Below, piece after piece: positions 52,301 through 60,215 of a stretch of 64,000 nucleotides of DNA. Both the position numbers and the translations under genes were made by a program. Source of the DNA: Pseudoneobacillus sp052180215. GTDB taxonomy: Bacteria; Bacillota; Bacilli; Bacillales; Cytobacillaceae. The notes under the pieces were generated by a model. That model did not search any database and was not told where the DNA came from. It worked only from the letters and a program-made list of their open reading frames with translations. The stretch lies in assembly GCF_052180215.1 (NCBI RefSeq), contig NZ_CP197471.1:4550001-4614000 (forward strand), written 5' to 3'. The stretch's first letter is position 1, and each line of letters begins with the position of its first letter.

Positions 52301-52961
52301 TATAAATGAGGGCCGTGATCGTCAACACGAGATTGTTGTTCAAGGTGAACTTGAATCTAGAACCTATACAGCACCTTATACAGCGCGCCTAAAGGTAGCT
52401 ATTAACGATAATGTACTTCGAGGACAAGAGCTAACAGAAGGTTCTATCGATCCGAAAGAACTTCTAAGAGTTAAAGATGTTGGCACCGTTCAAGAATATT
52501 TATTGCGTGAGGTTCAAAAGGTTTACCGTATGCAAGGGGTAGAAATCGGGGATAAGCACGTGGAAGTAATGGTACGCCAAATGCTTCGTAAAGTACGTGT
52601 TATTGATGCAGGTGAAACGGATGTTTTACCAGGATCATTACTTGATATTCACCAATTTACAGACGCTAACGAAAAAGCGCTGCTTGAAGGAAATCTTCCT
52701 GCAACATGCCGTCCTGTATTACTTGGTATTACGAAAGCTTCACTTGAAACAGATTCCTTCTTATCTGCTGCATCATTCCAAGAAACAACTCGTGTTCTTA
52801 CAGACGCAGCAATTAAAGGAAAACGTGATGAATTATTAGGTCTAAAAGAAAATGTAATTATTGGTAAGCTTGTACCAGCTGGAACAGGAATGCAACGTTA
52901 TCGTAAAACAGAATCATTCCTTAAAGGTGAAATACAAGAAGAACCTTTAATGGTTGAATAA
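49362..52961 (+). CDS. rpoC: DNA-directed RNA polymerase beta' subunit
   Basis: The beta' subunit holds the catalytic magnesium in NADFDGD at 447-453. The 1199-residue protein has the N-terminal zinc ribbon Cys60, Cys62, Cys75, Cys78, the rudder/lid region around VDYSGRSVIVVGP, the trigger-loop region GTQLTMRTFHTGG and the second zinc cluster CNTRHGVCKKCYG. Start TTG 49362 follows GGGAGG. Length is as in B. subtilis. It is co-transcribed with rpoB. Confidence 0.98.
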   Translation: MIDVNNFEYMKIGLASPDKIRSWSFGEVKKPETINYRTLKPEKDGLFCERIFGPTKDWECHCGKYKRVRYKGVVCDRCGVEVTRAKVRRERMGHIELAAPVSHIWYFKGIPSRMGLVLDMSPRALEEVIYFASYVVTDTGETPLEKKQLLSEKEYRAYKDKFGNKFQASMGAEAIKKLLTDIDLEKEVNILKEELKTAQGQRRTRAIKRLEVLEAFRNSGNEPSWMILDVLPVIPPELRPMVQLDGGRFATSDLNDLYRRVINRNNRLKRLLDLGAPSIIVQNEKRMLQEAVDALIDNGRRGRPVTGPGNRPLKSLSHMLKGKQGRFRQNLLGKRVDYSGRSVIVVGPNLKMYQCGLPKEMALELFKPFVMKELVEKGLAHNIKSAKRKIERVQPDVWDVLEDVIKEHPVLLNRAPTLHRLGIQAFEPTLVEGRAIRLHPLVCTAYNADFDGDQMAVHVPLSAEAQAEARLLMLAAQNILNPKDGKPVVTPSQDMVLGNYYLTLERENAVGEGMIFKDTNEALIAYQNGYAHLHTRVAVHAGSLNNETFTDEQNNKLLLTTVGKLIFNEILPKSFPYINEPTQNNLEVETPAKYFVEKGADVRALIKEMPLVDPFKKKILGNIIAEVFKRFKITETSKMLDRMKDLGFKFSSKAGITVGVADIVVLREKEEILKDAQTKVDNVQKQFRRGLITEDERYDRVISIWSQAKDVIQGKLMKSLSKTNPIFMMSDSGARGNASNFTQLAGMRGLMANPAGRIIELPIKSSFREGLTVLEYFISTHGARKGLADTALKTADSGYLTRRLVDVAQDVIVRDDDCGTDRGLLVSALRDGTEIIEPLEERLIGRYARKPIKHPETKQVLVEENDLITEDIAKEIVNAGIETVNIRSAFTCNTRHGVCKKCYGRNLATGQEVEVGEAVGIIAAQSIGEPGTQLTMRTFHTGGVAGDDITQGLPRIQELFEARNPKGQAVISELNGVVVGINEGRDRQHEIVVQGELESRTYTAPYTARLKVAINDNVLRGQELTEGSIDPKELLRVKDVGTVQEYLLREVQKVYRMQGVEIGDKHVEVMVRQMLRKVRVIDAGETDVLPGSLLDIHQFTDANEKALLEGNLPATCRPVLLGITKASLETDSFLSAASFQETTRVLTDAAIKGKRDELLGLKENVIIGKLVPAGTGMQRYRKTESFLKGEIQEEPLMVE

Positions 52962-52966
52962 AAAAC

Positions 52967-53000
52967 ATACGGTACTTGTGGGGTTCCACAAGTACCGTAT
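52967..53000 (+). terminator. Hairpin after rpoC, probable terminator
   Basis: Perfect 15-bp stem ATACGGTACTTGTGG/CCACAAGTACCGTAT with a GGTT loop. The T-run after it is poor (TATGAATTTT), so termination may be partial. Confidence 0.65.
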
Positions 53001-53063
53001 TATGAATTTTAGTTATTGATAGTATTTTCGTTTCACGCAATTGTTAAAAAACATTAAATATAG

Positions 53064-53092
53064 TTGACAATGTTTATTACAAGTGATAATAT
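53064..53092 (+). promoter_or_regulatory. Promoter of the rplGB-rpsL-rpsG-fusA transcript
   Basis: TTGACA (53064-53069), 17 bp, TAATAT (53087-53092) with TGA forming an extended -10. Near-consensus. Confidence 0.82.
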
Positions 53093-53136
53093 AGCAAAGG
53101 TGTTCCTATTCACCTGTTACTTTGGAGGATATCCTA

Positions 53137-53385
53137 ATGTCTTATGAAAAAGTAATTCAGGCAAAAGAAATAATCGTAGGATCAAAGCAAACTGTTAAAG
53201 CGCTAAAAGAAGGAAAAGTAAAATATTTAGTAGTTGCAGATGATGCTGACCATAAGGTAACAGCAAAAGTACTACAGCTTGCTAAAGAAATACAAGTACC
53301 AATCTTACATGCTGATTCAATGAAAAAGCTAGGCAAAGCTTGTGGAATTGAAGTAGCTGCTGCAACGGTTGCCATACTTTCTTAA
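53137..53385 (+). CDS. rplGB: L7Ae-family RNA-binding protein (YbxF type)
   Basis: An 82-residue L7Ae/L30e-fold protein; in B. subtilis YbxF binds kink-turn RNA and associates with ribosomes. Family marks are the early SKQTVKALKEGKVKYLVVA segment and the LGKACGIEVAAATVAIL end. I use ATG 53137 (MSYEKVIQAK), after TTTGGAGGA; the in-frame upstream ATG at 53122 lies in the ribosome binding site. It leads the str operon, as in other bacilli. Its cellular role is not settled. Confidence 0.9.
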   Translation: MSYEKVIQAKEIIVGSKQTVKALKEGKVKYLVVADDADHKVTAKVLQLAKEIQVPILHADSMKKLGKACGIEVAAATVAILS

Positions 53386-53490
53386 AAACTGTTTTTGTGG
53401 ATCGATTGTATCTTCAAGAACTTTGTTTTTTGCTTTAAAATGAACCACCTGGATGTGTGGGCTTAACAAAAATTGAAGGGAGGAAAAAAC

Positions 53491-53913
53491 ATGCCTACAA
53501 TTAATCAATTAGTGCGCAAGCCTCGTAAATCTATCGAGGAAAAGTCAAAATCTCCTGCGCTTAATAAAGGTTATAACAGCTTTAGAAAATCTCAAACAAA
53601 CTTATCTTCACCTCAAAAACGTGGTGTATGTACACGTGTTGGTACAATGACACCAAAGAAACCGAACTCCGCATTACGTAAATATGCACGTGTTCGTTTA
53701 ACTAACGGTATCGAGGTAACAGCATACATTCCTGGGATTGGTCATAACTTACAAGAACACAGCGTTGTATTAATCCGCGGTGGACGTGTAAAAGACTTAC
53801 CAGGGGTACGTTATCACATTGTTCGTGGAGCACTTGACACAGCTGGTGTTAACAACCGTATGCAAGGTCGTTCTAAATATGGAACTAAGAGACCAAAAGC
53901 ACCAAAAAAATAA
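53491..53913 (+). CDS. rpsL: 30S ribosomal protein S12
   Basis: S12 lies at the decoding site. The 140-residue protein has the TPKKPNSALRK loop with Lys56 and the GRVKDLPGVRYH loop with Lys101, both of the streptomycin-sensitive type. I start at ATG 53491 (MPTINQLVRKPR), after GAAGGGAGG; a GTG/ATG-type extension from 53473 covers the ribosome binding site. It is followed by rpsG. Confidence 0.97.
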   Translation: MPTINQLVRKPRKSIEEKSKSPALNKGYNSFRKSQTNLSSPQKRGVCTRVGTMTPKKPNSALRKYARVRLTNGIEVTAYIPGIGHNLQEHSVVLIRGGRVKDLPGVRYHIVRGALDTAGVNNRMQGRSKYGTKRPKAPKK

Positions 53914-53961
53914 TAAACTAAAAATTAAATTGAAATAGCAACATCGAAAGGAGGAAACAAC

Positions 53962-54432
53962 ATGCCACGTAAAGGTCCTGTAGCAAAAAGAGACGTTTTA
54001 CCAGATCCGCTTTATAACTCTAAGTTAGTTACTCGTCTAATCAATAAAATGATGGTAGATGGTAAAAGAGGAAAATCTCAAGCAATTCTTTATGCAGCAT
54101 TTGATATTATTCGTGAGCGCACTGGCAAAGAACCTATGGAAGTATTTGACCAAGCTCTAAAGAATATCATGCCAGTTTTAGAAGTAAGAGCTCGCCGTGT
54201 AGGTGGAGCAAACTACCAAGTACCAGTAGAGGTGCGTCCAGATCGTCGTACAACTCTTGGTCTTCGTTGGTTAGTAAATTATTCTCGCAATCGCGGTGAA
54301 AAAACGATGGAAGAGCGTTTAGCTCATGAAATCTTAGATGCAGCTAACAATTCTGGTGCATCTGTTAAGAAGCGTGAAGATACTCACAAAATGGCTGAAG
54401 CAAACAAAGCGTTTGCTCACTATCGTTGGTAA
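53962..54432 (+). CDS. rpsG: 30S ribosomal protein S7
   Basis: S7 nucleates assembly of the 16S 3' major domain and contacts E-site tRNA. The 156-residue protein shows MPRKGPVAKRDVLPDP, the conserved MVDGKRGKSQ segment and the GGANYQVPVEVRPDRR hairpin. ATG 53962 after AAAGGAGG. Confidence 0.97.
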   Translation: MPRKGPVAKRDVLPDPLYNSKLVTRLINKMMVDGKRGKSQAILYAAFDIIRERTGKEPMEVFDQALKNIMPVLEVRARRVGGANYQVPVEVRPDRRTTLGLRWLVNYSRNRGEKTMEERLAHEILDAANNSGASVKKREDTHKMAEANKAFAHYRW

Positions 54433-54482
54433 TTTAACCTTCAAACTAAAACTATCCTTATATTAGGAAGGAGAAAGACCCA

Positions 54483-56561
54483 ATGGCAAGAGAGTTCTCC
54501 TTAGAAAACACTCGTAATATCGGTATCATGGCTCACATTGATGCTGGTAAAACTACAACAACTGAGCGTGTACTTTATTACACTGGTAAAATCCACAAAA
54601 TTGGAGAAACACATGAAGGTGCTTCCCAAATGGACTGGATGGAGCAGGAACAAGAGCGCGGAATTACAATCACTTCCGCTGCTACAACTGCTCAATGGAA
54701 AGGCCATCGCGTTAACATCATCGACACTCCAGGACACGTAGACTTCACAATCGAAGTTGAACGTTCTTTACGTGTACTTGATGGTGCGGTTGCTGTACTT
54801 GATGCACAATCTGGTGTTGAGCCTCAAACTGAGACTGTTTGGCGCCAAGCAACAACTTACGGTGTACCTCGTGTAGTTTTCGTTAACAAAATGGATAAAA
54901 TCGGTGCAGATTTCTTGTATTCTGTGAAAACAATTCACGATCGTTTACAAGCTAATGCTCACCCAATACAGTTACCGATTGGTGCTGAAGATCAGTTCGA
55001 AGCTATCATTGACTTAGTAGAAATGAAAGCTACTTTCTACGCTAATGACTTAGGAACTGATATTGAAGTTCGTGATATTCCTGCTGAGTATTTGGATCAA
55101 GCTCAAGAATGGCGCGAAAAATTAGTTGAAGCTGTTGCAGAATTAGATGAAGAATTAATGGAAAAGTACCTTGGCGGTGAAGAAATCACTGTTGAAGAGC
55201 TAAAAGCTGGTATTCGTAAAGGTACGACAAACGTTGAATTCTACCCAGTAATCTGTGGATCAGCATTCAAAAACAAAGGTGTTCAATTAATGCTTGATGC
55301 AGTAATCGACTATCTTCCATCTCCATTAGATGTACCTGCTATTAAAGGTATTCTACCGGATACAGATGAAGAAGTTGAACGTCATTCTAGTGATGAAGAG
55401 CCATTCTCTGCTCTTGCATTTAAAGTTATGACTGACCCTTATGTTGGTAAATTAACATTCTTCCGTGTTTACTCTGGTACTTTAGAGTCTGGATCATATG
55501 TTCAAAACTCTACTAAAGGAAAGCGTGAACGTGTAGGACGTATTCTACAAATGCATGCAAATAGCCGTCAAGAAATCTCTAAGGTTTATGCTGGTGATAT
55601 CGCTGCTGCTGTAGGACTAAAAGATACAACTACTGGTGACACTCTTTGTGATGACAAAAATCTTGTTATCCTTGAGTCAATGGTATTCCCTGAGCCAGTA
55701 ATTCAGCTTTCAGTTGAACCGAAATCAAAAGCAGACCAAGACAAAATGTCTACTGCATTACAAAAACTTCAAGAAGAAGATCCTTCTTTCCGTGCACATA
55801 CTGACCAGGAAACTGGACAAACAATCATCGCTGGTATGGGTGAGCTTCACTTAGATATCATTGTTGATCGTATGCGTCGTGAATTCAAGGTAGAAGCTAA
55901 CGTTGGTGCTCCACAGGTAGCATACCGTGAAACATTCCGTGCTTCAGCTTCTGTAGAAGGTAAGTTTGCACGTCAATCAGGTGGACGTGGTCAATACGGA
56001 CACGTTTGGATCGAATTCGCTCCAAATGATGAAGGTAAAGGCTTCGAATTCGTTAACGGTATCGTAGGTGGGGTTGTTCCTCGTGAATACATCCCTGCAG
56101 TTCAAGCTGGTCTTGAAGATGCACTTGATCGCGGTGTGTTAGCTGGATATCCGCTTGTTGATATTAAAGCTAGATTATTTGATGGATCTTACCATGATGT
56201 TGACTCCTCTGAAATGGCGTTTAAGATCGCTGCTTCAATGGCACTTAAGAATGCTGCATCTAAGTGTAGCCCTGTTATCTTAGAGCCTGTTATGAGAGTT
56301 GAAGTAATCATCCCTGAAGAATATCTAGGGGATATCATGGGACAAATCACTTCACGTCGTGGACGCGTTGAAGGTATGGACGCTCGTGGTAACGCACAAG
56401 TAGTTCGTGCAATGGTTCCACTATCAGAAATGTTTGGTTATGCTACTTCTCTTCGTTCAAGTACACAAGGTCGTGGAGTATTCTCTATGCACTTTGACCA
56501 CTACGAAGAAGTACCAAAATCAATTTCTGAAGAAATCATCAAAAAAAATAAAGGTGAATAA
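54483..56561 (+). CDS. fusA: Elongation factor G
   Basis: EF-G drives translocation and ribosome recycling with GTP. The 692-residue protein has G1 AHIDAGKT at 17-24, G3 DTPGHVDF, G4 NKMD, followed by domains II-V, including the GGRGQYGHVWIEF stretch of domain IV. ATG 54483 after AAGGAGA. It is the third ribosomal gene of the str operon; tuf follows with its own candidate promoter. Confidence 0.98.
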   Translation: MAREFSLENTRNIGIMAHIDAGKTTTTERVLYYTGKIHKIGETHEGASQMDWMEQEQERGITITSAATTAQWKGHRVNIIDTPGHVDFTIEVERSLRVLDGAVAVLDAQSGVEPQTETVWRQATTYGVPRVVFVNKMDKIGADFLYSVKTIHDRLQANAHPIQLPIGAEDQFEAIIDLVEMKATFYANDLGTDIEVRDIPAEYLDQAQEWREKLVEAVAELDEELMEKYLGGEEITVEELKAGIRKGTTNVEFYPVICGSAFKNKGVQLMLDAVIDYLPSPLDVPAIKGILPDTDEEVERHSSDEEPFSALAFKVMTDPYVGKLTFFRVYSGTLESGSYVQNSTKGKRERVGRILQMHANSRQEISKVYAGDIAAAVGLKDTTTGDTLCDDKNLVILESMVFPEPVIQLSVEPKSKADQDKMSTALQKLQEEDPSFRAHTDQETGQTIIAGMGELHLDIIVDRMRREFKVEANVGAPQVAYRETFRASASVEGKFARQSGGRGQYGHVWIEFAPNDEGKGFEFVNGIVGGVVPREYIPAVQAGLEDALDRGVLAGYPLVDIKARLFDGSYHDVDSSEMAFKIAASMALKNAASKCSPVILEPVMRVEVIIPEEYLGDIMGQITSRRGRVEGMDARGNAQVVRAMVPLSEMFGYATSLRSSTQGRGVFSMHFDHYEEVPKSISEEIIKKNKGE

Positions 56562-56590
56562 TTGATTTTCACCTGACAATAAAGTATAAC
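56562..56590 (+). promoter_or_regulatory. Candidate tuf promoter
   Basis: TTGATT (56562-56567), 17 bp, TATAAC (56585-56590), right after the fusA stop. It would give tuf an extra promoter. Confidence 0.5.
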
Positions 56591-56608
56591 TACTATGTAA
56601 GCTGGATT

Positions 56609-56634
56609 AAGGAAAAGGGACAACCCTTTTTCTT
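56609..56634 (+). repeat. Hairpin in the tuf leader
   Basis: AAGGAAAAGGG and CCCTTTTTCTT pair over 11 bp (one G-U) around ACAA. The T-rich arm is inside the stem, so it is not a standard terminator. Confidence 0.5.
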
Positions 56635-56681
56635 ACTTCCATATATATACTTAAACTTAAAATTATGAGGAGGATTTCCTA

Positions 56682-57869
56682 ATGGGTAAAGCTAAATTCG
56701 ATCGCTCAAAGCCACACGTAAATATCGGAACAATCGGTCACGTTGACCATGGTAAAACTACTTTAACAGCTGCAATCACTTCTTTCCTTGCTAAGTCAGG
56801 TAAAGCAGAAGCACGTGCATACGACCAAATTGACGGTGCACCAGAAGAAAGAGAACGTGGTATCACAATCTCTACTGCACACGTTGAGTATGAAACTGAC
56901 CTTCGTCACTATGCACACGTTGACTGCCCAGGACATGCTGACTATGTTAAGAACATGATCACTGGTGCTGCACAAATGGACGGCGGTATCTTAGTTGTTT
57001 CTGCAACTGATGGCCCAATGCCACAAACTCGTGAGCACATTCTTCTATCTCGTCAAGTAGGTGTACCTTACCTTGTTGTATTCATGAACAAGTGTGACAT
57101 GGTTGACGACGAAGAACTTCTTGAATTAGTAGAAATGGAAATCCGTGACCTACTTTCTGAATATGAATTCCCTGGCGATGACACTCCAGTTATCAAAGGT
57201 TCTGCTCTTAAAGCATTAGAGGGAGACCCTGTTTGGGAAGAAAAAATCACTGAACTTATGGATGCAGTTGATAGCTATATCCCAACACCAGCTCGTGATA
57301 CTGAAAAGCCATTCATGATGCCAGTTGAGGATGTATTCTCAATCACTGGTCGTGGAACTGTTGCTACTGGACGCGTTGAGCGTGGAGTAGTTAAAGTTGG
57401 TGACGTAGTTGAAATCGTTGGTTTCACTGAAGAACCAAAATCTACTACTGTTACAGGTGTAGAAATGTTCCGTAAGCTTCTTGATTATGCAGAAGCTGGA
57501 GACAACATCGGTGCTCTTCTTCGTGGGGTTGCTCGTGAAGATATCGAACGTGGACAAGTTTTAGCTAAGCCAAAGTCAATTACTCCACACACTAAGTTCA
57601 AAGCTGAAGTTTACGTTTTATCAAAAGAAGAAGGTGGACGTCATACTCCATTCTTCACAAACTACCGCCCACAATTCTATTTCCGTACTTCTGATATCAC
57701 TGGTATTTGTATGTTACCAGAAGGCGTTGAAATGGTTATGCCTGGTGACAACATTGAAATGTCAGTTGAACTAATCGCTCCAATCGCGATCGAAGAAGGA
57801 ACTAAGTTCTCTATTCGTGAAGGTGGACGTACAGTAGGCGCTGGCGTTGTTGCTTCAATCCAAGAATAA
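56682..57869 (+). CDS. tuf: Elongation factor Tu
   Basis: EF-Tu delivers aminoacyl-tRNA to the ribosome with GTP. The 395-residue protein has G1 GHVDHGKT at 19-26, G3 DCPGHADY, G4 NKCD, and domains II and III (RGTVATGRVERG, YRPQFYFRTSDITG). ATG 56682 follows GAGGAGG. It ends the str region with a strong terminator. Only one tuf copy is in the window. Confidence 0.98.
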   Translation: MGKAKFDRSKPHVNIGTIGHVDHGKTTLTAAITSFLAKSGKAEARAYDQIDGAPEERERGITISTAHVEYETDLRHYAHVDCPGHADYVKNMITGAAQMDGGILVVSATDGPMPQTREHILLSRQVGVPYLVVFMNKCDMVDDEELLELVEMEIRDLLSEYEFPGDDTPVIKGSALKALEGDPVWEEKITELMDAVDSYIPTPARDTEKPFMMPVEDVFSITGRGTVATGRVERGVVKVGDVVEIVGFTEEPKSTTVTGVEMFRKLLDYAEAGDNIGALLRGVAREDIERGQVLAKPKSITPHTKFKAEVYVLSKEEGGRHTPFFTNYRPQFYFRTSDITGICMLPEGVEMVMPGDNIEMSVELIAPIAIEEGTKFSIREGGRTVGAGVVASIQE

Positions 57870-57881
57870 TAATTAATAATC

Positions 57882-57911
57882 AAAAGCAGATGGGACGCCA
57901 TCTGCTTTTTT
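57882..57911 (+). terminator. Terminator after tuf
   Basis: Perfect stem AAAAGCAGATGG/CCATCTGCTTTT with a GACG loop and further T. Confidence 0.93.
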
Positions 57912-58043
57912 CTATATAGTAGATGGAATATAAACTCATTTTTTGACGAGTTTCTTCTATTATATAAATACATCTATTTAATCAAATAATAAAACATCGA
58001 GATGAATGAAATTGTCTTAATTTTTCGCGATTCCAACTTGCAC

Positions 58044-58072
58044 TTGTAATTTAGGATATCAGTCGTTATAAT
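58044..58072 (+). promoter_or_regulatory. Upstream promoter of the S10 operon
   Basis: TTGTAA (58044-58049), 17 bp, TATAAT (58067-58072). It would produce a leader of about 195 bases that includes the full structured region. Between 57912 and 58043 only a short hairpin AACTC/GAGTT near 57935 is seen. Confidence 0.55.
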
Positions 58073-58119
58073 ATAAAAAGTGTGCAAGACATAAAGTAAA
58101 GGTTACAACATAATAAATG

Positions 58120-58148
58120 TTGCATTTGTTTTATGTTTTATGTATAAT
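58120..58148 (+). promoter_or_regulatory. Downstream promoter of the S10 operon
   Basis: TTGCAT (58120-58125), 17 bp, TATAAT (58143-58148). Start near 58155. Confidence 0.65.
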
Positions 58149-58249
58149 AGACAATGTTGGTCTTTGACTGCGATGATGTGGAAGGTTGCTGACACACCCG
58201 GCCGCTTTGCCATGGCGGTGTGTGGGAAATTTTCACTGAGAATGTCTAT
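58147..58249 (+). promoter_or_regulatory. Structured leader RNA before rpsJ
   Basis: ATAGACA (58147-58153) is complementary to TGTCTAT (58243-58249), enclosing ~90 bases. Inside, ACACACC (58192-58198) pairs with GGTGTGT (58217-58223), with an inner GCC/GGC. The GC-rich centre differs strongly from the surrounding AT-rich DNA. It is probably an autoregulatory ribosomal-protein leader; the ligand cannot be told from sequence. Confidence 0.6.
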
Positions 58250-58278
58250 AGTAAAATAGGCGAAAAGGAGGGAAAGTA

Positions 58279-58587
58279 ATGGCAAAACAAAAAATTCGTA
58301 TCCGTTTAAAGGCGTATGATCATAGAATTCTTGATCAATCTGCTGAGAAAATTGTTGAAACTGCTAAGCGTTCTGGTGCGGCTGTATCTGGTCCGATCCC
58401 ATTACCAACAGAAAAGTCAATTTATACAATTCTACGTGCGGTGCATAAGTATAAGGATTCTCGTGAGCAATTCGAAATGAGAACTCATAAGCGTCTAATT
58501 GACATTGTGAATCCAACACCACAAACGGTTGATTCATTAATGCGTTTAGATTTACCATCTGGTGTCGATATCGAAATTAAACTTTAA
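58279..58587 (+). CDS. rpsJ: 30S ribosomal protein S10
   Basis: S10 is a 30S head protein and, as NusE, part of rRNA antitermination with NusB on boxA, elements of which occur in this window at 12836 and 19012. The 102-residue protein starts MAKQKIRIRLKAYDHR and has GPIPLPTEKSIYTILR. ATG 58279 follows AAAGGAGGG. First gene of the S10 operon. Confidence 0.97.
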   Translation: MAKQKIRIRLKAYDHRILDQSAEKIVETAKRSGAAVSGPIPLPTEKSIYTILRAVHKYKDSREQFEMRTHKRLIDIVNPTPQTVDSLMRLDLPSGVDIEIKL

Positions 58588-58622
58588 TGAAAAAATGAGA
58601 TAAAATATAGGAGGTGTGACTA

Positions 58623-59249
58623 ATGACCAAAGGAATCTTAGGTAGAAAAATTGGTATGACTCAAGTGTTCGCTGAAAACGGCAATCTTATTCCTGTAACT
58701 GTAATTGAAGCTGCTGATAACGTTGTTCTTCAAAAGAAGACAGTTGAAGCTGACGGATATGCATCTGTACAAGTAGGATTTGAAACGAAACGTGAAAAAG
58801 TTTCTAACAAACCTGAAAAAGGACATGTTGCTAAGGCAAACACTGCTCCTAAGCGCTTCGTACGCGAATTTCGCGGTGAGGGTTTAGCTGCATATGAGGT
58901 TGGTCAGGAAGTCAAAGTTGATATTTTCGCAGAAGGCGAAATAGTAGATGTACAAGGTGTTTCTAAAGGGAAAGGTTTCCAAGGTGTAATTAAACGCCAC
59001 GGACAATCTCGCGGACCAATGGCTCACGGTTCTCGTTACCATCGCCGTCCAGGTTCAATGGGACCTGTTGCTCCAAACCGCGTTTTCAAAGGTAAAAAAT
59101 TAGCAGGACGCATGGGTGGAGAACTTGTTACTGTACAAAACCTTGAAATTGTAAAAGTTGACGTTGAACGTAACTTATTATTAGTTAAAGGTAATGTTCC
59201 TGGACCTAGAAAAGCTTTACTAAAAATCAAAGGTGCAGTAAAAGCATAA
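58623..59249 (+). CDS. rplC: 50S ribosomal protein L3
   Basis: L3 helps start 50S assembly and reaches the peptidyl-transferase centre through its extension loop. The 208-residue protein has MTKGILGRKIGMTQVF at the start and the loop GVIKRHGQSRGPMAHGSRYH. ATG 58623 after AGGAGGTG. Confidence 0.97.
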   Translation: MTKGILGRKIGMTQVFAENGNLIPVTVIEAADNVVLQKKTVEADGYASVQVGFETKREKVSNKPEKGHVAKANTAPKRFVREFRGEGLAAYEVGQEVKVDIFAEGEIVDVQGVSKGKGFQGVIKRHGQSRGPMAHGSRYHRRPGSMGPVAPNRVFKGKKLAGRMGGELVTVQNLEIVKVDVERNLLLVKGNVPGPRKALLKIKGAVKA

Positions 59250-59277
59250 TAGTTTTTAAGAAAGGAGGCAAAACAGA

Positions 59278-59901
59278 ATGCCGAAAGTAGCATTATTCAA
59301 CCAAACTGGCAGTCAAGTTGGTGAAATTGAATTAAATGATTCCGTATTTGGTATCGCGCCTAATAACCATGTTCTTTTCGAAGCGGTTGTTATGCAAAGA
59401 GCATCATTACGTCAAGGAAATCATAAAGTAAAAAACCGTTCTGAAGTACGCGGTGGTGGTCGTAAACCGTGGAAACAAAAAGGAACAGGTCGTGCTCGTC
59501 AAGGTTCGATTCGTTCTCCGCAATGGCGTGGAGGTGGAATCGTATTCGGTCCAGTACCACGTAGCTATAGCTACAAATTACCGAAGAAGGTACGCCGTTT
59601 AGCTATTAAATCTGCTCTTTCTTCAAAGGTATTAGAAGAAAACATTTTAGTACTAGAAAGCCTTGCTTTCGAAACTCCTAAAACAAAAGAATTCGCAAGC
59701 GTATTAAAAGGACTTTCTGTAGAAAAGAAAGCTTTAATCGTTACTGCGGATCTTGAAGAGAATGTTGCTCTATCTGCTCGTAACATCCCTGGTGTTACAG
59801 TTGTAACTGCAACAGGCATTAATGTTTTAGATGTTTTAAATCATGATAAATTAATCATGACGAAAGCAGCGGTCGAAAAAGTAGAGGAGGTGCTTGCATA
59901 A
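59278..59901 (+). CDS. rplD: 50S ribosomal protein L4
   Basis: L4 lines the exit tunnel; in E. coli it also regulates the S10 operon, which makes it one candidate ligand for the leader at 58147. The 207-residue protein has the extended tunnel loop SEVRGGGRKPWKQKGTGRAR. ATG 59278 follows AAAGGAGGC. Its stop overlaps the rplW start. Confidence 0.97.
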   Translation: MPKVALFNQTGSQVGEIELNDSVFGIAPNNHVLFEAVVMQRASLRQGNHKVKNRSEVRGGGRKPWKQKGTGRARQGSIRSPQWRGGGIVFGPVPRSYSYKLPKKVRRLAIKSALSSKVLEENILVLESLAFETPKTKEFASVLKGLSVEKKALIVTADLEENVALSARNIPGVTVVTATGINVLDVLNHDKLIMTKAAVEKVEEVLA

Positions 59902-60185
59902 TGGATGCACGCGATATCATTAAGCGCCCCGTTATTACTGAACGCTCAACTGATTTAATGACTGAAAAGAAATATACGTTTGAAGTTGATGTGAAAGCTA
60001 ACAAAACTCAAGTTAAAGATGCTGTTGAAGTGATCTTTGGAGTAGATGTTGAGAAAGTAAACATCATGAACTATAAAGGTAAGTTCAAGCGTATGGGTAA
60101 ATTCGGCGGATATACAAATAAGCGTCGTAAGGCTATTGTTAAATTAACTGCTGATAGCAAAGAAATCGAATTTTTCGAAGCATAA
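59901..60185 (+). CDS. rplW: 50S ribosomal protein L23
   Basis: L23 sits at the tunnel exit and docks trigger factor and SRP. The 94-residue protein has DIIKRPVITERSTDLM near the start and the NIMNYKGKFKRMGKFGGY segment. ATG 59901 shares its first base with the rplD stop codon, with GAGGAGG upstream. Confidence 0.97.
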   Translation: MDARDIIKRPVITERSTDLMTEKKYTFEVDVKANKTQVKDAVEVIFGVDVEKVNIMNYKGKFKRMGKFGGYTNKRRKAIVKLTADSKEIEFFEA

Positions 60186-60215
60186 ATCATTCAATAAGAA
60201 GAGGAGGGAAATAGC

